Shown here one piece after another: positions 33,900-42,291 of a stretch of 64,000 nt of DNA (position 1 is its first letter; the number at the start of each line of letters is the position of its first letter). Location: assembly GCA_037720595.1 (NCBI GenBank), contig JBBJLW010000006.1, positions 1 to 64,000 of the forward strand, read 5' to 3'. The position numbers and the translations under genes were made by a program. The notes under the pieces are model-generated. The model was not told the DNA's origin, ran no database searches, and was given only the letters and a program-made list of their open reading frames with translations. The stretch comes from Gaiellasilicea sp037720595. Lineage in GTDB: Bacteria; Actinomycetota; Thermoleophilia; Gaiellales; Gaiellaceae.

Positions 33900-34580
33900 T
33901 CACGAGAGCCGCTCCTCGAGGCGCTCCCGGACAACCGCCACACTCGCGGCGTAGAGCGGCTCGCCGAGCACCGAGGCCGCAAGCTCGTTCGCCTCGCGCA
34001 CGACCCTCTCTCGCTCGGTCTCGAGCCCGCTGCGCGCGACGAAGACGGCGGCGTGCGCTCGCGAGACCCACTCGGCCAGGCCTTCGAGCGCCGCCGTAGG
34101 CGGCGCGAGCCCCGCGACGCGTGGCGCCGCCTCGAGCTCGGCCGCAAGCTCTCGACCACGAGCGTCGAGCGAGCGGGCCTCGGTATCGGCAGCCGCGGTC
34201 GCCTGCTCCAGCTCCTCACGGCGAGCAATGAGCCGACCGCGCCGCTCTTCCGTCGTGCGCACATCGGTCGCTGCGTGAGCCTCACGCCGGCGAGCCGTCG
34301 CGGCCGCGTCCTCGCTGCGGGCGCGCTCGACGGCACGCCGAGCCTGATTGTGGGCCGTCCGCGCCGCCTCGAGCTCGCGCTCGGCATCCGCGAGCGTCGT
34401 CTCAACCTGCTGCCGGTCACGCGGCAGCCGCTCGAGGAACTGGCCGAGCCGCTCCGCCTCCGCCCGAATCTCGTCTACCCGCCGGCCGAGGTCGACGAGA
34501 AGCCTGATCCGGTCGGCCAGCACCGTGTCGCGCTGCTCGAGCTCCGCAGCGAAAGCGAGAGACGCGTCCACGGAAGGCAC
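33900..34580 (-). CDS. Coiled-coil protein of unknown function
   Basis: About 226 aa from GTG 34580 (GTG 34571 also possible). Nearly the entire chain is heptad-like, rich in Glu, Arg and Ala (RVDEIRAEAERLGQFLERL, DRQQVETTLADAERELEAA), with a less charged C-terminal third. There is no signal peptide, so it is probably cytosolic. It is divergent from a small membrane-protein gene, and the two share a 12-bp palindrome over the start region. No family recognised. Confidence 0.6.
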   Translation of the reverse strand: MPSVDASLAFAAELEQRDTVLADRIRLLVDLGRRVDEIRAEAERLGQFLERLPRDRQQVETTLADAERELEAARTAHNQARRAVERARSEDAAATARRREAHAATDVRTTEERRGRLIARREELEQATAAADTEARSLDARGRELAAELEAAPRVAGLAPPTAALEGLAEWVSRAHAAVFVARSGLETERERVVREANELAASVLGEPLYAASVAVVRERLEERLS

Positions 34581-34589
34581 GTTAACGTG
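34578..34589. promoter_or_regulatory. 12-bp perfect palindrome between divergent genes
   Basis: CACGTTAACGTG lies across the start of the coiled-coil gene (its first GTG is part of the palindrome) and 7 nt before the ATG of the membrane-protein gene. Candidate operator. Confidence 0.4.
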
Positions 34590-34596
34590 AGCCGCG

Positions 34597-35112
34597 ATGA
34601 CGAGAGTGACGGTCGACGTCGGTGAGCTGCAGGGTCTGACGAGGCTCCTCTCCGTGGTTGTTCGCTTCGTCCTCAGGCTCGCGTTCGCTGCGCTCGTCGG
34701 CGTCGCTGCGATTGCGTCCCTCTTCGCCCGCGGGGGCTTCTCGGCGTTCGACGGCGTAGTCACGGCGTTGCTCCTGGCGCCGCCGGCGACCCTGCTCCTC
34801 TTCGCGGCGGGGCTCCGCGAGGTCGCGCGCCTGCCCGAGCGGCTGCGTCGCATGCCGCAGCAGGGCTCGGAGCAGCTTGCGGAGCTGACGCGGATGGCCG
34901 GCGATGCGCGCACCGCCGGCTTCCGGCGAGCGCCCTCGCTGCTCTGGCGACTCCGCGGAGCCGTCGGTTCGACACGCGATCTGGTCGGCTTCGCGCTGCC
35001 GCTTCGCATTTTTACGCCGCAGTTCCTCGGGTTGACGTTCGTCGCTGCCGGGCTGAGCGTGCTCTTGGTGTTCGGAGGCCTCGTCGCGCTGGTCGTGCTT
35101 GCGGTCGGTTAG
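34597..35112 (+). CDS. Small membrane protein, unknown function
   Basis: 171 aa. Two hydrophobic helices near the N-terminus (about 20-45 and 52-72) are followed by a basic amphipathic middle (LPERLRRMPQQGSEQL) and a C-terminal helix (LGLTFVAAGLSVLLVFGGLV). No domain recognised. Divergent from the coiled-coil gene and followed 19 nt later by an OB-fold-like gene. Confidence 0.6.
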   Translation: MTRVTVDVGELQGLTRLLSVVVRFVLRLAFAALVGVAAIASLFARGGFSAFDGVVTALLLAPPATLLLFAAGLREVARLPERLRRMPQQGSEQLAELTRMAGDARTAGFRRAPSLLWRLRGAVGSTRDLVGFALPLRIFTPQFLGLTFVAAGLSVLLVFGGLVALVVLAVG

Positions 35113-35131
35113 TGCCGGGAACGAGTCGACG

Positions 35132-35443
35132 ATGGAACCCGCCCAGGCAATCCAGGAGCTCGATCTGGTCGTGGCGCGCGTGACCGCCGTCGCCGCCCAC
35201 CCGGGCGCTCGCGGACCGTCGACGCTGCTGACGCTCGATCTTGGCGGCCGCGGCTCTCGCGAGACGCCGGTGCCGATCGCCGTCGAGGAGGCCGGCGAGC
35301 TCGTCGGCAGCCAGGTCATCTGTGCGCTGGGCTCATCGCAGGGTGGCGAGGACGCGGTCGTGCTCGCCGTTCACCTGCACGACGCCGGCCTCGTTCTCAT
35401 CCGTCCTGACCGAGAGGTCGAGGACGGATCGCCAGTCGCGTAG
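35132..35443 (+). CDS. CsaA-like tRNA-binding-domain (OB-fold) protein
   Basis: 103 aa from ATG 35132. The pattern LDLVVARVTAVAAHPGARG, then LLTLDLGG, then ELVGSQVICAL resembles the CsaA/EMAP-II OB-fold tRNA-binding domain in order and spacing. The usual GxKSxGM motif is not conserved. It precedes typA by 13 nt. A role as RNA-binding or chaperone-like factor is tentative. Confidence 0.5.
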   Translation: MEPAQAIQELDLVVARVTAVAAHPGARGPSTLLTLDLGGRGSRETPVPIAVEEAGELVGSQVICALGSSQGGEDAVVLAVHLHDAGLVLIRPDREVEDGSPVA

Positions 35444-35444
35444 C

Positions 35445-35450
35445 TACCCT
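35445..35450 (+). promoter_or_regulatory. -10-like TACCCT for typA
   Basis: TACCCT ends 6 nt before GTG 35457 and supports that start. Confidence 0.4.
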
Positions 35451-35456
35451 CCTCCG

Positions 35457-37319
35457 GTGCTGCGCCGAGACTTCCCTGCCCGCCGCGACGACCTGCGCAA
35501 CGTCGCGATCGTCGCCCACGTCGACCACGGAAAGACGACCCTCGTCGACGCGATGCTCTGGCAGTCAGGATCGTTCCGCGCCAACCAAGACGTGAACGAG
35601 CGGGTCATGGACTCGATGGATCTCGAGCGCGAGAAGGGGATCACGATCCTCGCCAAGAACACGGCCGTCCAGCGAGGCGACACGAAGATCAACATCATCG
35701 ACACCCCCGGGCACGCGGACTTCGGCGGCGAGGTCGAGCGCGGCCTGACGATGGTCGACGGTGTGCTTCTGCTCGTCGACGCGAGCGAGGGGCCGCTCCC
35801 CCAGACGCGCTTCGTCCTGCGCAAGGCGCTCGAGTCGCGCCTTCCCGTCGTGCTCGTCGTGAACAAGGTCGACCGGCCGGATGCGCGGACGGAGGAGGTC
35901 GTGAACGAGGTCTACGAGCTTTTCCTCGACCTCGACGCGGACGAAACCCAGATCGAGTTCCCGATCGTCTACTGCATCGCCCGCGACGGTCGCGCCGGCC
36001 TCGCCGAGGACGAGCTCGCCGACGACCTCGGGCCGCTCTTCGACACGCTCCTCGAGACGGTTCCCGCACCCTCGCACGATCCCGAGCACCCGTTGCAGGC
36101 GCTCGTCACGAACCTTGACGCCTCCCCGTACGTCGGTCGCCTCGCGCTCTGCCGCGTCCGCCACGGGACGATCCGCAAGGGCCAGCAGATCGCCTGGTGC
36201 CGCGCCGACGGGACGATCGAGAACGCGCGCGCGACGGAGCTCTACGTCACGGACGCGCTCGATCGCGTCCCTGCTGACGAGGCCGGCCCGGGCGAGATCG
36301 TCGCGCTCGCGGGTCTGCCCGGCGTGACGATCGGCGAGACGATCGCCGACCCGGACGACCCGCGTCCGCTACCTGTCACTTCGGTCGACGAGCCGTCGCT
36401 CTCGATCACGCTCGGGATCAACACCTCGCCGCTCGCGGGCACCGAGGGCGACAAGGTGACCGCGAGCATGATCAAGACCCGGCTCGAGCAGGAGCTCGTC
36501 GGCAACGTCTCCCTGCGAATCCTGCCGACCGAGCGGCCCGAGGTCTGGGAGGTGCAGGGCCGCGGCGAGCTCCAGCTCGCAGTGCTCGTCGAGATCATGC
36601 GCCGGGAAGGTTTCGAGCTCACCGTGGGCAAGCCGGAGGTGCTGACGAAGCAGGTCGGCGGGAAGCGGCACGAGCCGGTCGAGCGCGTCTCGATCGACGT
36701 TCCCGAGGATTACATCGGCGTCGTCACCCAGATGCTCGCGCTGCGCAAGGGGCGGATGCAGCAGATGGTCAACCACGGCACCGGCTGGGCGCGGATGGAG
36801 TACCTCGTGCCGGCGCGCGGGCTGATCGGCTTCCGCACCGAATTCCTGACCGAGACACGAGGGGCGGGGATCATGCACCACGTCTTCGAGCGCTACGAGC
36901 CCTGGCACGGCGAGCTGCGCACGCGTCCCTCGGGCAGCCTCGTCGCCGACCGGCGCGGCCCGACGACCGCCTTCGCCCTCTCGAACCTCCAGGAGCGCGG
37001 CGTCCTCTTCGTCGCGCCGGGCGTCGACGTCTACGAAGGGATGATCGTCGGAGAGAACGCACGCAGCGAGGACATGGACGTGAACGCGTGCAAGGAGAAG
37101 AAACTGACGAACATGCGCGCGTCGAGCTCCGATGAGCTCGTTCGCCTGATCCCGCCGCGGCCGATCTCGCTCGAGCAGGCGCTCGAATTCATCCGGAACG
37201 ACGAGTGCGTCGAGGTGACGCCGAAGTCGATCCGCCTGCGCAAGGTCGAGTTCTCGGCGGGGAAGCGACAATCGGCCACGTCGCGTCGCAAGCGCGAGCT
37301 CGAAGGTGCAGCGTCGTGA
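35457..37319 (+). CDS. typA: Ribosome-associated GTPase TypA/BipA
   Basis: 620-aa translational GTPase. G1 is AHVDHGKTT, G3 is DTPGHADFGGEVER, and G4 is NKVDRPDA; elongation-factor-like domains 2, III and V follow, with the family-specific VPARGLIGFRTEFLTETRG. It binds the 70S ribosome and affects assembly and stress responses. The GTG at 35457 (VLRRDFPARRDDLRNV) was chosen since the frame upstream belongs to the preceding gene in another frame. Confidence 0.95.
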   Translation: MLRRDFPARRDDLRNVAIVAHVDHGKTTLVDAMLWQSGSFRANQDVNERVMDSMDLEREKGITILAKNTAVQRGDTKINIIDTPGHADFGGEVERGLTMVDGVLLLVDASEGPLPQTRFVLRKALESRLPVVLVVNKVDRPDARTEEVVNEVYELFLDLDADETQIEFPIVYCIARDGRAGLAEDELADDLGPLFDTLLETVPAPSHDPEHPLQALVTNLDASPYVGRLALCRVRHGTIRKGQQIAWCRADGTIENARATELYVTDALDRVPADEAGPGEIVALAGLPGVTIGETIADPDDPRPLPVTSVDEPSLSITLGINTSPLAGTEGDKVTASMIKTRLEQELVGNVSLRILPTERPEVWEVQGRGELQLAVLVEIMRREGFELTVGKPEVLTKQVGGKRHEPVERVSIDVPEDYIGVVTQMLALRKGRMQQMVNHGTGWARMEYLVPARGLIGFRTEFLTETRGAGIMHHVFERYEPWHGELRTRPSGSLVADRRGPTTAFALSNLQERGVLFVAPGVDVYEGMIVGENARSEDMDVNACKEKKLTNMRASSSDELVRLIPPRPISLEQALEFIRNDECVEVTPKSIRLRKVEFSAGKRQSATSRRKRELEGAAS

Positions 37320-37346
37320 CGCGGAAACAGGCCGACGAGCTACGGC

Positions 37347-39488
37347 TCACGGCGACGGCAACGGCACCGCTGGTGGCCACGACATCATCGCGCCGCGACT
37401 CCCGTCGCCAATGCCTTCTGCACGGTGCCCCACGAGCTCGAGGACCGTGTACGGCTTCTGGAGGAAGGCGACCTCTCCGACGGCGTCGACCAGCCCGTCG
37501 AGAGCATGGGCGGTATAGCCGCTCGAGACGACGACCGGTAGATCGGGCCGGATCGCCCGCAGGCTCCGAAGGACTTCGTCGCCGCTTAGCCCGGGCATCA
37601 TCAGGTCGAGGACGACGGCGTCGATCTCGGCGTCACGCTCCTGGAAGAGAACCACCGCTTCTTCGCCGTCCGAGCAAGTCAGGACCGTGAAGCCCGCACG
37701 AACGAGCATGGCCTGGGTCACCTCGCGGATCACCCTCTCGTCGTCGACGACGAGGATCGTGCCGCTTGCGTGCGAACGAGGGCTCGGGATGTTCTGCACC
37801 CAGAGCGGTGCATGGGAGAGCGGCAGTAGCGCCATGAACGTCGAGCCTTCGCCGAGCTCGCTCTCGACCCCGACTGCGCCCCCGTGGACTCGAACGATCC
37901 CGAGGACCCCAGCGAGCCCGAGACCCCGCCCCGCCCCCTTGCTCGAATAGAAGGGATCGAAGATGCTCACCAACGTGGAAGGGCTCATTCCTGCGCCGGT
38001 GTCCGACACCTCGAGATAGCCGTAGTCGCCCTCGGCCGCGTTCTCGCCGAGCACGAACGACTCCAAGTACTCACGATCGGCTGAAACGACACCCGCGCGG
38101 ACGGTAATCCGGCCATGCTCGGAGCCGCTCGCCTCAGCGGCGTTGACGATCAAGTTCATCACGACCTGCCGGAGTTGCGTCGCGTCGGCCTCGATCACGG
38201 GCCTTTCGGGCCCGAAACCGTACTCCAGCAGCACATTCTTCGAGACGACGGCCTCCATCAGGTGACCCATCTCCTCGACCAGCCCGACGAGGTCGACGGG
38301 CTCGACGACGAAAGAGCCTTTGCCCGAGTACGCGAGTATCTGTCGCGTCAGGTCGCCGGCCCTTCGGGCGGCGAGCTCGACATCCGCGATCCGCGCCCGC
38401 GCACGGGAGTCGGGCGGAAGCTCCTCCAGAGCCAGGCTCGCGTTCCCGAGCACCCCGACCAGGAGGTTGTTGAAGTCGTGGGCGATTCCGCCTGCGAGCA
38501 TGCCGAGGCTCTCGAGCCGCTGGGACTCCTGCAAGCGTGCCTCGAACTGCCGACGTTCGTCCTCGGCCCGCTTCGCCTCCGTGAGGTCCTGTGCCGTCCC
38601 GAGCACGCGAAGGAGGGTTCCGTCGGCGGCAAGGGTCGCCTGCGCGCGGATAGCGAGGAGGCGCTCCTCTCCGTCGGCCCGCACGATCCGAAACTGGTAG
38701 GAGAACGGCTCCCCGGTCGGGAGTCCGTCGGCGAGAGCGGCGAGTCGTGCGGATCGGTCGTCGGGGTGAACGAGCGCTTCGAATCTGTCATGGGATTGCG
38801 CGATCACGCCGGGCTCGAAGCCGAGGATCCGGTCGAGCTCCTCCGACCAGGATGCTTCGCCCGACTCGGGGAGAAATTCCCAGCTGCCGATCTGACCGAC
38901 TCGCTGCGCCTCGAGCAATAGCTCACGGTGATTCTTGAGCTCCGCGTTCGCGCGCTCGAGCTCGACGTTGGTGCGCTCGAGCTCCGCGCTCGTGCGCTCG
39001 AGCTCGGCGGCAACCGCGGCGTCGAGAGTGGACGTCAGCTCCGCGAGCGCGAGCTCTGCCAGCTTGCGATCGGTGATGTCGCGGGTGAAGCAGCGGGTGT
39101 GGATGAACTCGCCCCCAGGCCCCCAGCGCACATTCGAGTTGATCAGGACGTGCTTGATCGAACCGTCCTTGGCCAGCAGCGGCGCTTCGTAATCGCGCAG
39201 CGTCTCATTACGGCCCAACCGGCCGAGGATGTCCGAGATCACCGCCGGGTCGGCGTGGAACTCCGAGATGTGGTGGCCGACATACTCGTCTCGCTCGTAT
39301 CCGAGCGCGTCGAGCTCGTACCGGTTGGCGCGGAGGATGATCCCCTGGGCGTCGACCCAGTGCAGCGCAGAGGCGGCATTCTCGAAGAAGTCCTCGATGC
39401 TCTTGGCGTAGACCGTGTTCGCGGCCATGTCTTGTCTATCGACATCGCCGCTGCTTTCTTGAGCACCCGCTTCGAGAATTGGCCCCAC
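37347..39488 (-). CDS. Hybrid sensor histidine kinase (PAS-PAS-HisKA-HATPase-REC)
   Basis: 713 aa without membrane helices. Two PAS/PAC units (about 30-145 and 195-315) are joined by a coiled coil of repeated ELERTNVELERA heptads. The phosphoacceptor His lies in GIAHDFNNLL; the ATPase has MNLIVNAAEA, SDTGAGM and GRGLGLAGVLGIV. The C-terminal receiver has phosphoacceptor Asp in VVLDLMMPGLSG and its conserved Lys in FLQKPYT. Signals are probably cytosolic small molecules, light or redox. ATG 39428 (MAANTVYAK) is an alternative start. No dedicated regulator gene is adjacent. Confidence 0.93.
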   Translation of the reverse strand: MGPILEAGAQESSGDVDRQDMAANTVYAKSIEDFFENAASALHWVDAQGIILRANRYELDALGYERDEYVGHHISEFHADPAVISDILGRLGRNETLRDYEAPLLAKDGSIKHVLINSNVRWGPGGEFIHTRCFTRDITDRKLAELALAELTSTLDAAVAAELERTSAELERTNVELERANAELKNHRELLLEAQRVGQIGSWEFLPESGEASWSEELDRILGFEPGVIAQSHDRFEALVHPDDRSARLAALADGLPTGEPFSYQFRIVRADGEERLLAIRAQATLAADGTLLRVLGTAQDLTEAKRAEDERRQFEARLQESQRLESLGMLAGGIAHDFNNLLVGVLGNASLALEELPPDSRARARIADVELAARRAGDLTRQILAYSGKGSFVVEPVDLVGLVEEMGHLMEAVVSKNVLLEYGFGPERPVIEADATQLRQVVMNLIVNAAEASGSEHGRITVRAGVVSADREYLESFVLGENAAEGDYGYLEVSDTGAGMSPSTLVSIFDPFYSSKGAGRGLGLAGVLGIVRVHGGAVGVESELGEGSTFMALLPLSHAPLWVQNIPSPRSHASGTILVVDDERVIREVTQAMLVRAGFTVLTCSDGEEAVVLFQERDAEIDAVVLDLMMPGLSGDEVLRSLRAIRPDLPVVVSSGYTAHALDGLVDAVGEVAFLQKPYTVLELVGHRAEGIGDGSRGAMMSWPPAVPLPSP

Positions 39489-39711
39489 CGCATCCCACCT
39501 TCCGTGAGACCGCCGATGGGGCTATCGCCGTTGCGTGTGCGTCCAGCGCTCGTGGTCGCGGTCGGCATGGGGTCGATGTTCACGACACGCTCCGGCCGAC
39601 GTAGGACACGGCTTTCGTTGGGAGCATCATTCTGTGGCGAGACTGGCTTCCGCAATTCCTTGTCGCTCTGGGCTCTCGCTAGAATCGCCTTTTCAACAGA
39701 GGGGGTCTCTT

Positions 39712-40479
39712 GTGAGGAAAGCACTGCTTCTCGTAGCGCTGGCCGCGGTCGCCGTCACCGCTTCCTCGGCTAACGCGATCACGTACGGAGAACCGACCGG
39801 TGAGGAGTACTCATATGTGGGCGGGCTTGTCACGACCTCAGCGCGGACGGGGGAGAAATACGTCTACTGCACCGGGACGCTGATTTCGCCCTACGTGCTT
39901 TTGACCGCTGCGCACTGTGACATCTCAGACAGGACAGGAACCAACGTAGCGTGCGTCACCTTCGATAGCACCTTCGAGCAAGATTCGACGCTCTATTGCG
40001 GCACGTTCATCGCGAGCCCCTACTACACGCAGAGGCAAAACGATCCGAACGACCTGGCCGTCATAGTGTTCGATGAGCCGATCACCACCGTGGGTACCGC
40101 GACGGTGGTGGATGAGGTCGGATATCTCGACACGCTGTTCGCCGATCGTGAACTGACTCCCTCGACCGAGTTCATCTCTGTCGGCTACGGCGGCACCGAG
40201 TTCACGAACGCACCCGGCGGCCCGACCACCCAGTATCTCGACATCCGGATGAAGGCCACCGGCACATTCCGTGCGCTTGGGCCTGGTTACATCCGAATCT
40301 CGCAAAACCCGGCAACGGGAGACGCAGGCACCTGCTACGGCGACTCAGGGGGACCACAGTTCCTGGATGGCATCCTCGTCTCGATCACGGTCACCGGGGA
40401 CGTGCTCTGTAAGTCCACCAACGTCGTTCAGCGGCTCGACACCGAACTCGCTCAGCTCTTCCTCAGCGAGTACATTTAG
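39712..40479 (+). CDS. Secreted trypsin-like serine protease
   Basis: 255 aa from GTG 39712, with AGGGGG 7 nt upstream. A signal peptide (KALLLVALAAVAVTASSANA) precedes a chymotrypsin-fold domain whose catalytic triad is visible: His in LLTAAHC, Asp in DPNDLAVIVF and Ser in CYGDSGGP. It is exported and should digest proteins outside the cell. Codon use is less GC-biased than in neighbouring genes. A strong hairpin lies 7 nt after the stop. Confidence 0.92.
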   Translation: MRKALLLVALAAVAVTASSANAITYGEPTGEEYSYVGGLVTTSARTGEKYVYCTGTLISPYVLLTAAHCDISDRTGTNVACVTFDSTFEQDSTLYCGTFIASPYYTQRQNDPNDLAVIVFDEPITTVGTATVVDEVGYLDTLFADRELTPSTEFISVGYGGTEFTNAPGGPTTQYLDIRMKATGTFRALGPGYIRISQNPATGDAGTCYGDSGGPQFLDGILVSITVTGDVLCKSTNVVQRLDTELAQLFLSEYI

Positions 40480-40486
40480 GCCACCG

Positions 40487-40521
40487 GCACCAGGGGCGCG
40501 GATACCCCGCGCCCCTGGTGC
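40487..40521 (+). terminator. 15-bp hairpin after the serine protease gene
   Basis: Perfect inverted repeat GCACCAGGGGCGCGG / CCGCGCCCCTGGTGC with a 5-nt loop. There is no T-tract, but position and strength indicate a transcript end. Confidence 0.7.
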
Positions 40522-41033
40522 GCCGTCGTCTGGGTGGGGTGATGGGAGCGGCGCAAGTTTCGATTTGCTGGCGCATCTAACAGGGCAGAGGACGGCGGCG
40601 GAAGGGGCAAGGCGGCGGCCACTTAGGGTCGGACCGACGACGCCGTCCTCTCATTCCTCCGGTGCAAGCGTCGATCAAGGTGGGCGCGCCCGGGGGAGTG
40701 CGGCTCTCCCGATGACGATCGCTCTGACCACGAGTGGCCCTAGGGGAAGGGCAACTCGGGCGGCACGGTCGCTGGGCGCGCCCGCAAGCAACTTCGACTG
40801 CACTTCCCCGCTCCCTCCCTCGCCGCTGAGAATCCTCTCCTGGCCGCCGCCCCACCAATCAGCCGGAGTATTGAGACACTTCTAGAGCAGTTTCAGTGGT
40901 TGCTCCGCGGGGTGTCGCAGTCATGGATGGGACGTGGACGTCGTCCAAGCCCCGGCGACAGCGCCTCCCCGACGGCTAAGCAAACCGTCTTGGCCGCGGT
41001 ACGACGGTCTATCGCGACTTCTCGCGCTGGCTC
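40522..41033. other. Non-coding or degraded stretch
   Basis: About 510 nt without a convincing gene: the open frames here have no recognisable domain and lack ribosome-binding sites. Together with the next entry it looks like decayed accessory DNA beside tRNA-Cys. Confidence 0.5.
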
Positions 41034-41093
41034 TACCAGGAGAGGTGCGTCGACCACGACATCATGGGGCGCATCCGCTAACGCCCATCTCGC
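41034..41093 (+). pseudogene. Possible scrap of a tyrosine recombinase N-terminus
   Basis: One short frame reads VYRDFSRWLYQERCVDHD before a stop. Aromatic-basic patterns of this type (YRxxFSRWLxxE) occur in the core-binding domain of phage integrases. It sits about 100 nt from the 3' end of tRNA-Cys, a usual integration target. The match is short and weak. Confidence 0.25.
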
Positions 41094-41197
41094 GACCGAT
41101 GGCTGTCGCCCGCGAACCTCGCCCGAGTCATCGCCGCAAGGGGAAAAGCGCCTGCGAAATCAATCCGATGCGCAAACCCGCATCAGCAAGCCGATAG

Positions 41198-41268
41198 AGG
41201 CGACGAGCGGATTCGAACCGCTGTACGAGGCTTTGCAGGCCTCTGCCTAACCACTCGGCCACGTCGCC
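41198..41268 (-). tRNA. tRNA-Cys (GCA)
   Basis: 71-nt cloverleaf on the minus strand: 7-bp acceptor GGCGACG/CGTCGCC, discriminator T, D-arm with GTGGTTA, anticodon stem GAGGC/GCCTC with loop CTGCAAA giving anticodon GCA, and T-arm AGCGG-TTCGAAT-CCGCT. CCA is not encoded. Confidence 0.95.
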
Positions 41269-41349
41269 GCGAGGGGCCATCCTAGCGAGGGCGTAACCTT
41301 TCCTTCGGCTCGTTCGTTGTTGTCCCGAAAGCAACCACGGAGGGTGGAT

Positions 41350-41415
41350 ATGTATATCGGTGGCGGACTTCTGACTCTGATCGTGATCATCCTGCTCCTC
41401 ATCTGGCTCCTCTAG
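41350..41415 (+). CDS. 21-aa hydrophobic peptide
   Basis: ATG 41350 to TAG 41415. The peptide begins MYIGGG and continues as one unbroken Leu/Ile-rich helix ending IWLL. A strong GGAGGG site sits 6 nt upstream, and a terminator follows 24 nt downstream, so the unit looks like a dedicated mini-gene. It is probably inserted in the membrane; no function can be given. Confidence 0.55.
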   Translation: MYIGGGLLTLIVIILLLIWLL

Positions 41416-41439
41416 CAGGAGCCAGACAAGGACGCTTCA

Positions 41440-41463
41440 GAAGGGGCCATCCGGCCCCTTCTT
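41440..41463. terminator. Terminator between mini-gene and ABC exporter
   Basis: Perfect 9-bp stem GAAGGGGCC / GGCCCCTTC with loop ATCC, followed by TT on the plus strand. It can serve both the peptide gene and the convergent exporter genes. Confidence 0.65.
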
Positions 41464-41490
41464 CGTGCTCGAAGGGTGTTCGGGCTCCTC

Positions 41491-42291
41491 CTAGTCGACG
41501 AGCTTCCGTGTCATCGCGCGGATCGCGATCCGCCACATCACGAGCCCGAAGAGAACGAGCGCGCCGAGCCGTGCGAGATCGACCCAACCGTCCGACCCGA
41601 AGGCTGCATGACGGACGAGCTCGACGCAGTGGTGCAGCGGATTGAAATTGCCGGCGATCTGCGCCCAGCGCGGTAGCGCGCTGAGCGGGAAGAACGTGCC
41701 GGCAACGAGGAAGAGCGGCGTCAGGACGGCGCTGATCACGTAGCTGAAGTTCTCGATCGAGGACGCGAAGCCCGCGATCGCGATTCCGAAGCACGCCCAG
41801 CCGAACCCCGCGACGAACGCAATCAGCGGGACCGCGAGCATCCCCCATGCGGGATCGAGTCCGAATGCGAGAGCGACCAGGAGCGGCACGTTGCCGTAGA
41901 TACCGGCCCGCGTCGCGACCCAGAGAGCCTCGGCCGTCACGAGCTCCTCCGTATCGACCGGCGCCGCGAGGATCGCGTCGTAGGTGCGCTGGAACTGATA
42001 TTTGATGAACGTGCCGAACATGGCCGCGAAGGCGCTCGAGAAGAGCACCGCGGTGGCCACCGTTCCCGTCCCGACGAACTCGACATAGTCGTAGCCGCCG
42101 ACCCTGCTGACGAGCGCGCCGAAACCGAACCCGAAGGCCAGGAGATAGAAGGTCGGCTCGACGGTCGAGGAGAAGGTCGTCGAGCGCCAGTACGACGAGA
42201 AGTTCGTGATCTCCCGGACGAGCACGCCCATCATCGCGGGACGTTCGAGCCGGCCGAGCCGGCCACCAGTTGGCGGCGAGGTACCGGCCAT
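41491..42291 (-). CDS. ABC-2 type exporter permease
   Basis: 266 aa with six hydrophobic helices and the ABC-2 signature region near the C-terminus (VISAVLTPLFLVAGTFFPLS and LPRWAQIAGNFNPLHHCVEL). It is the NodJ/DrrB-like partner of the upstream ATPase. The ATG overlaps the ATPase stop by one base (TGATG), so the pair is coupled. Substrate may be a drug, lipid or polysaccharide; nothing here discriminates. Confidence 0.9.
   Translation of the reverse strand: MAGTSPPTGGRLGRLERPAMMGVLVREITNFSSYWRSTTFSSTVEPTFYLLAFGFGFGALVSRVGGYDYVEFVGTGTVATAVLFSSAFAAMFGTFIKYQFQRTYDAILAAPVDTEELVTAEALWVATRAGIYGNVPLLVALAFGLDPAWGMLAVPLIAFVAGFGWACFGIAIAGFASSIENFSYVISAVLTPLFLVAGTFFPLSALPRWAQIAGNFNPLHHCVELVRHAAFGSDGWVDLARLGALVLFGLVMWRIAIRAMTRKLVD

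Noticed and set aside
33385..33954. 189-codon plus-strand ORF
   Set aside because: Wrong frame of the SRPBCC gene; the SRPBCC frame has fold-level similarity throughout.
40271..41250. Open frames in the gap after the serine protease
   Set aside because: Low-complexity composition, no ribosome sites, and the first overlaps the real protease gene and its terminator.
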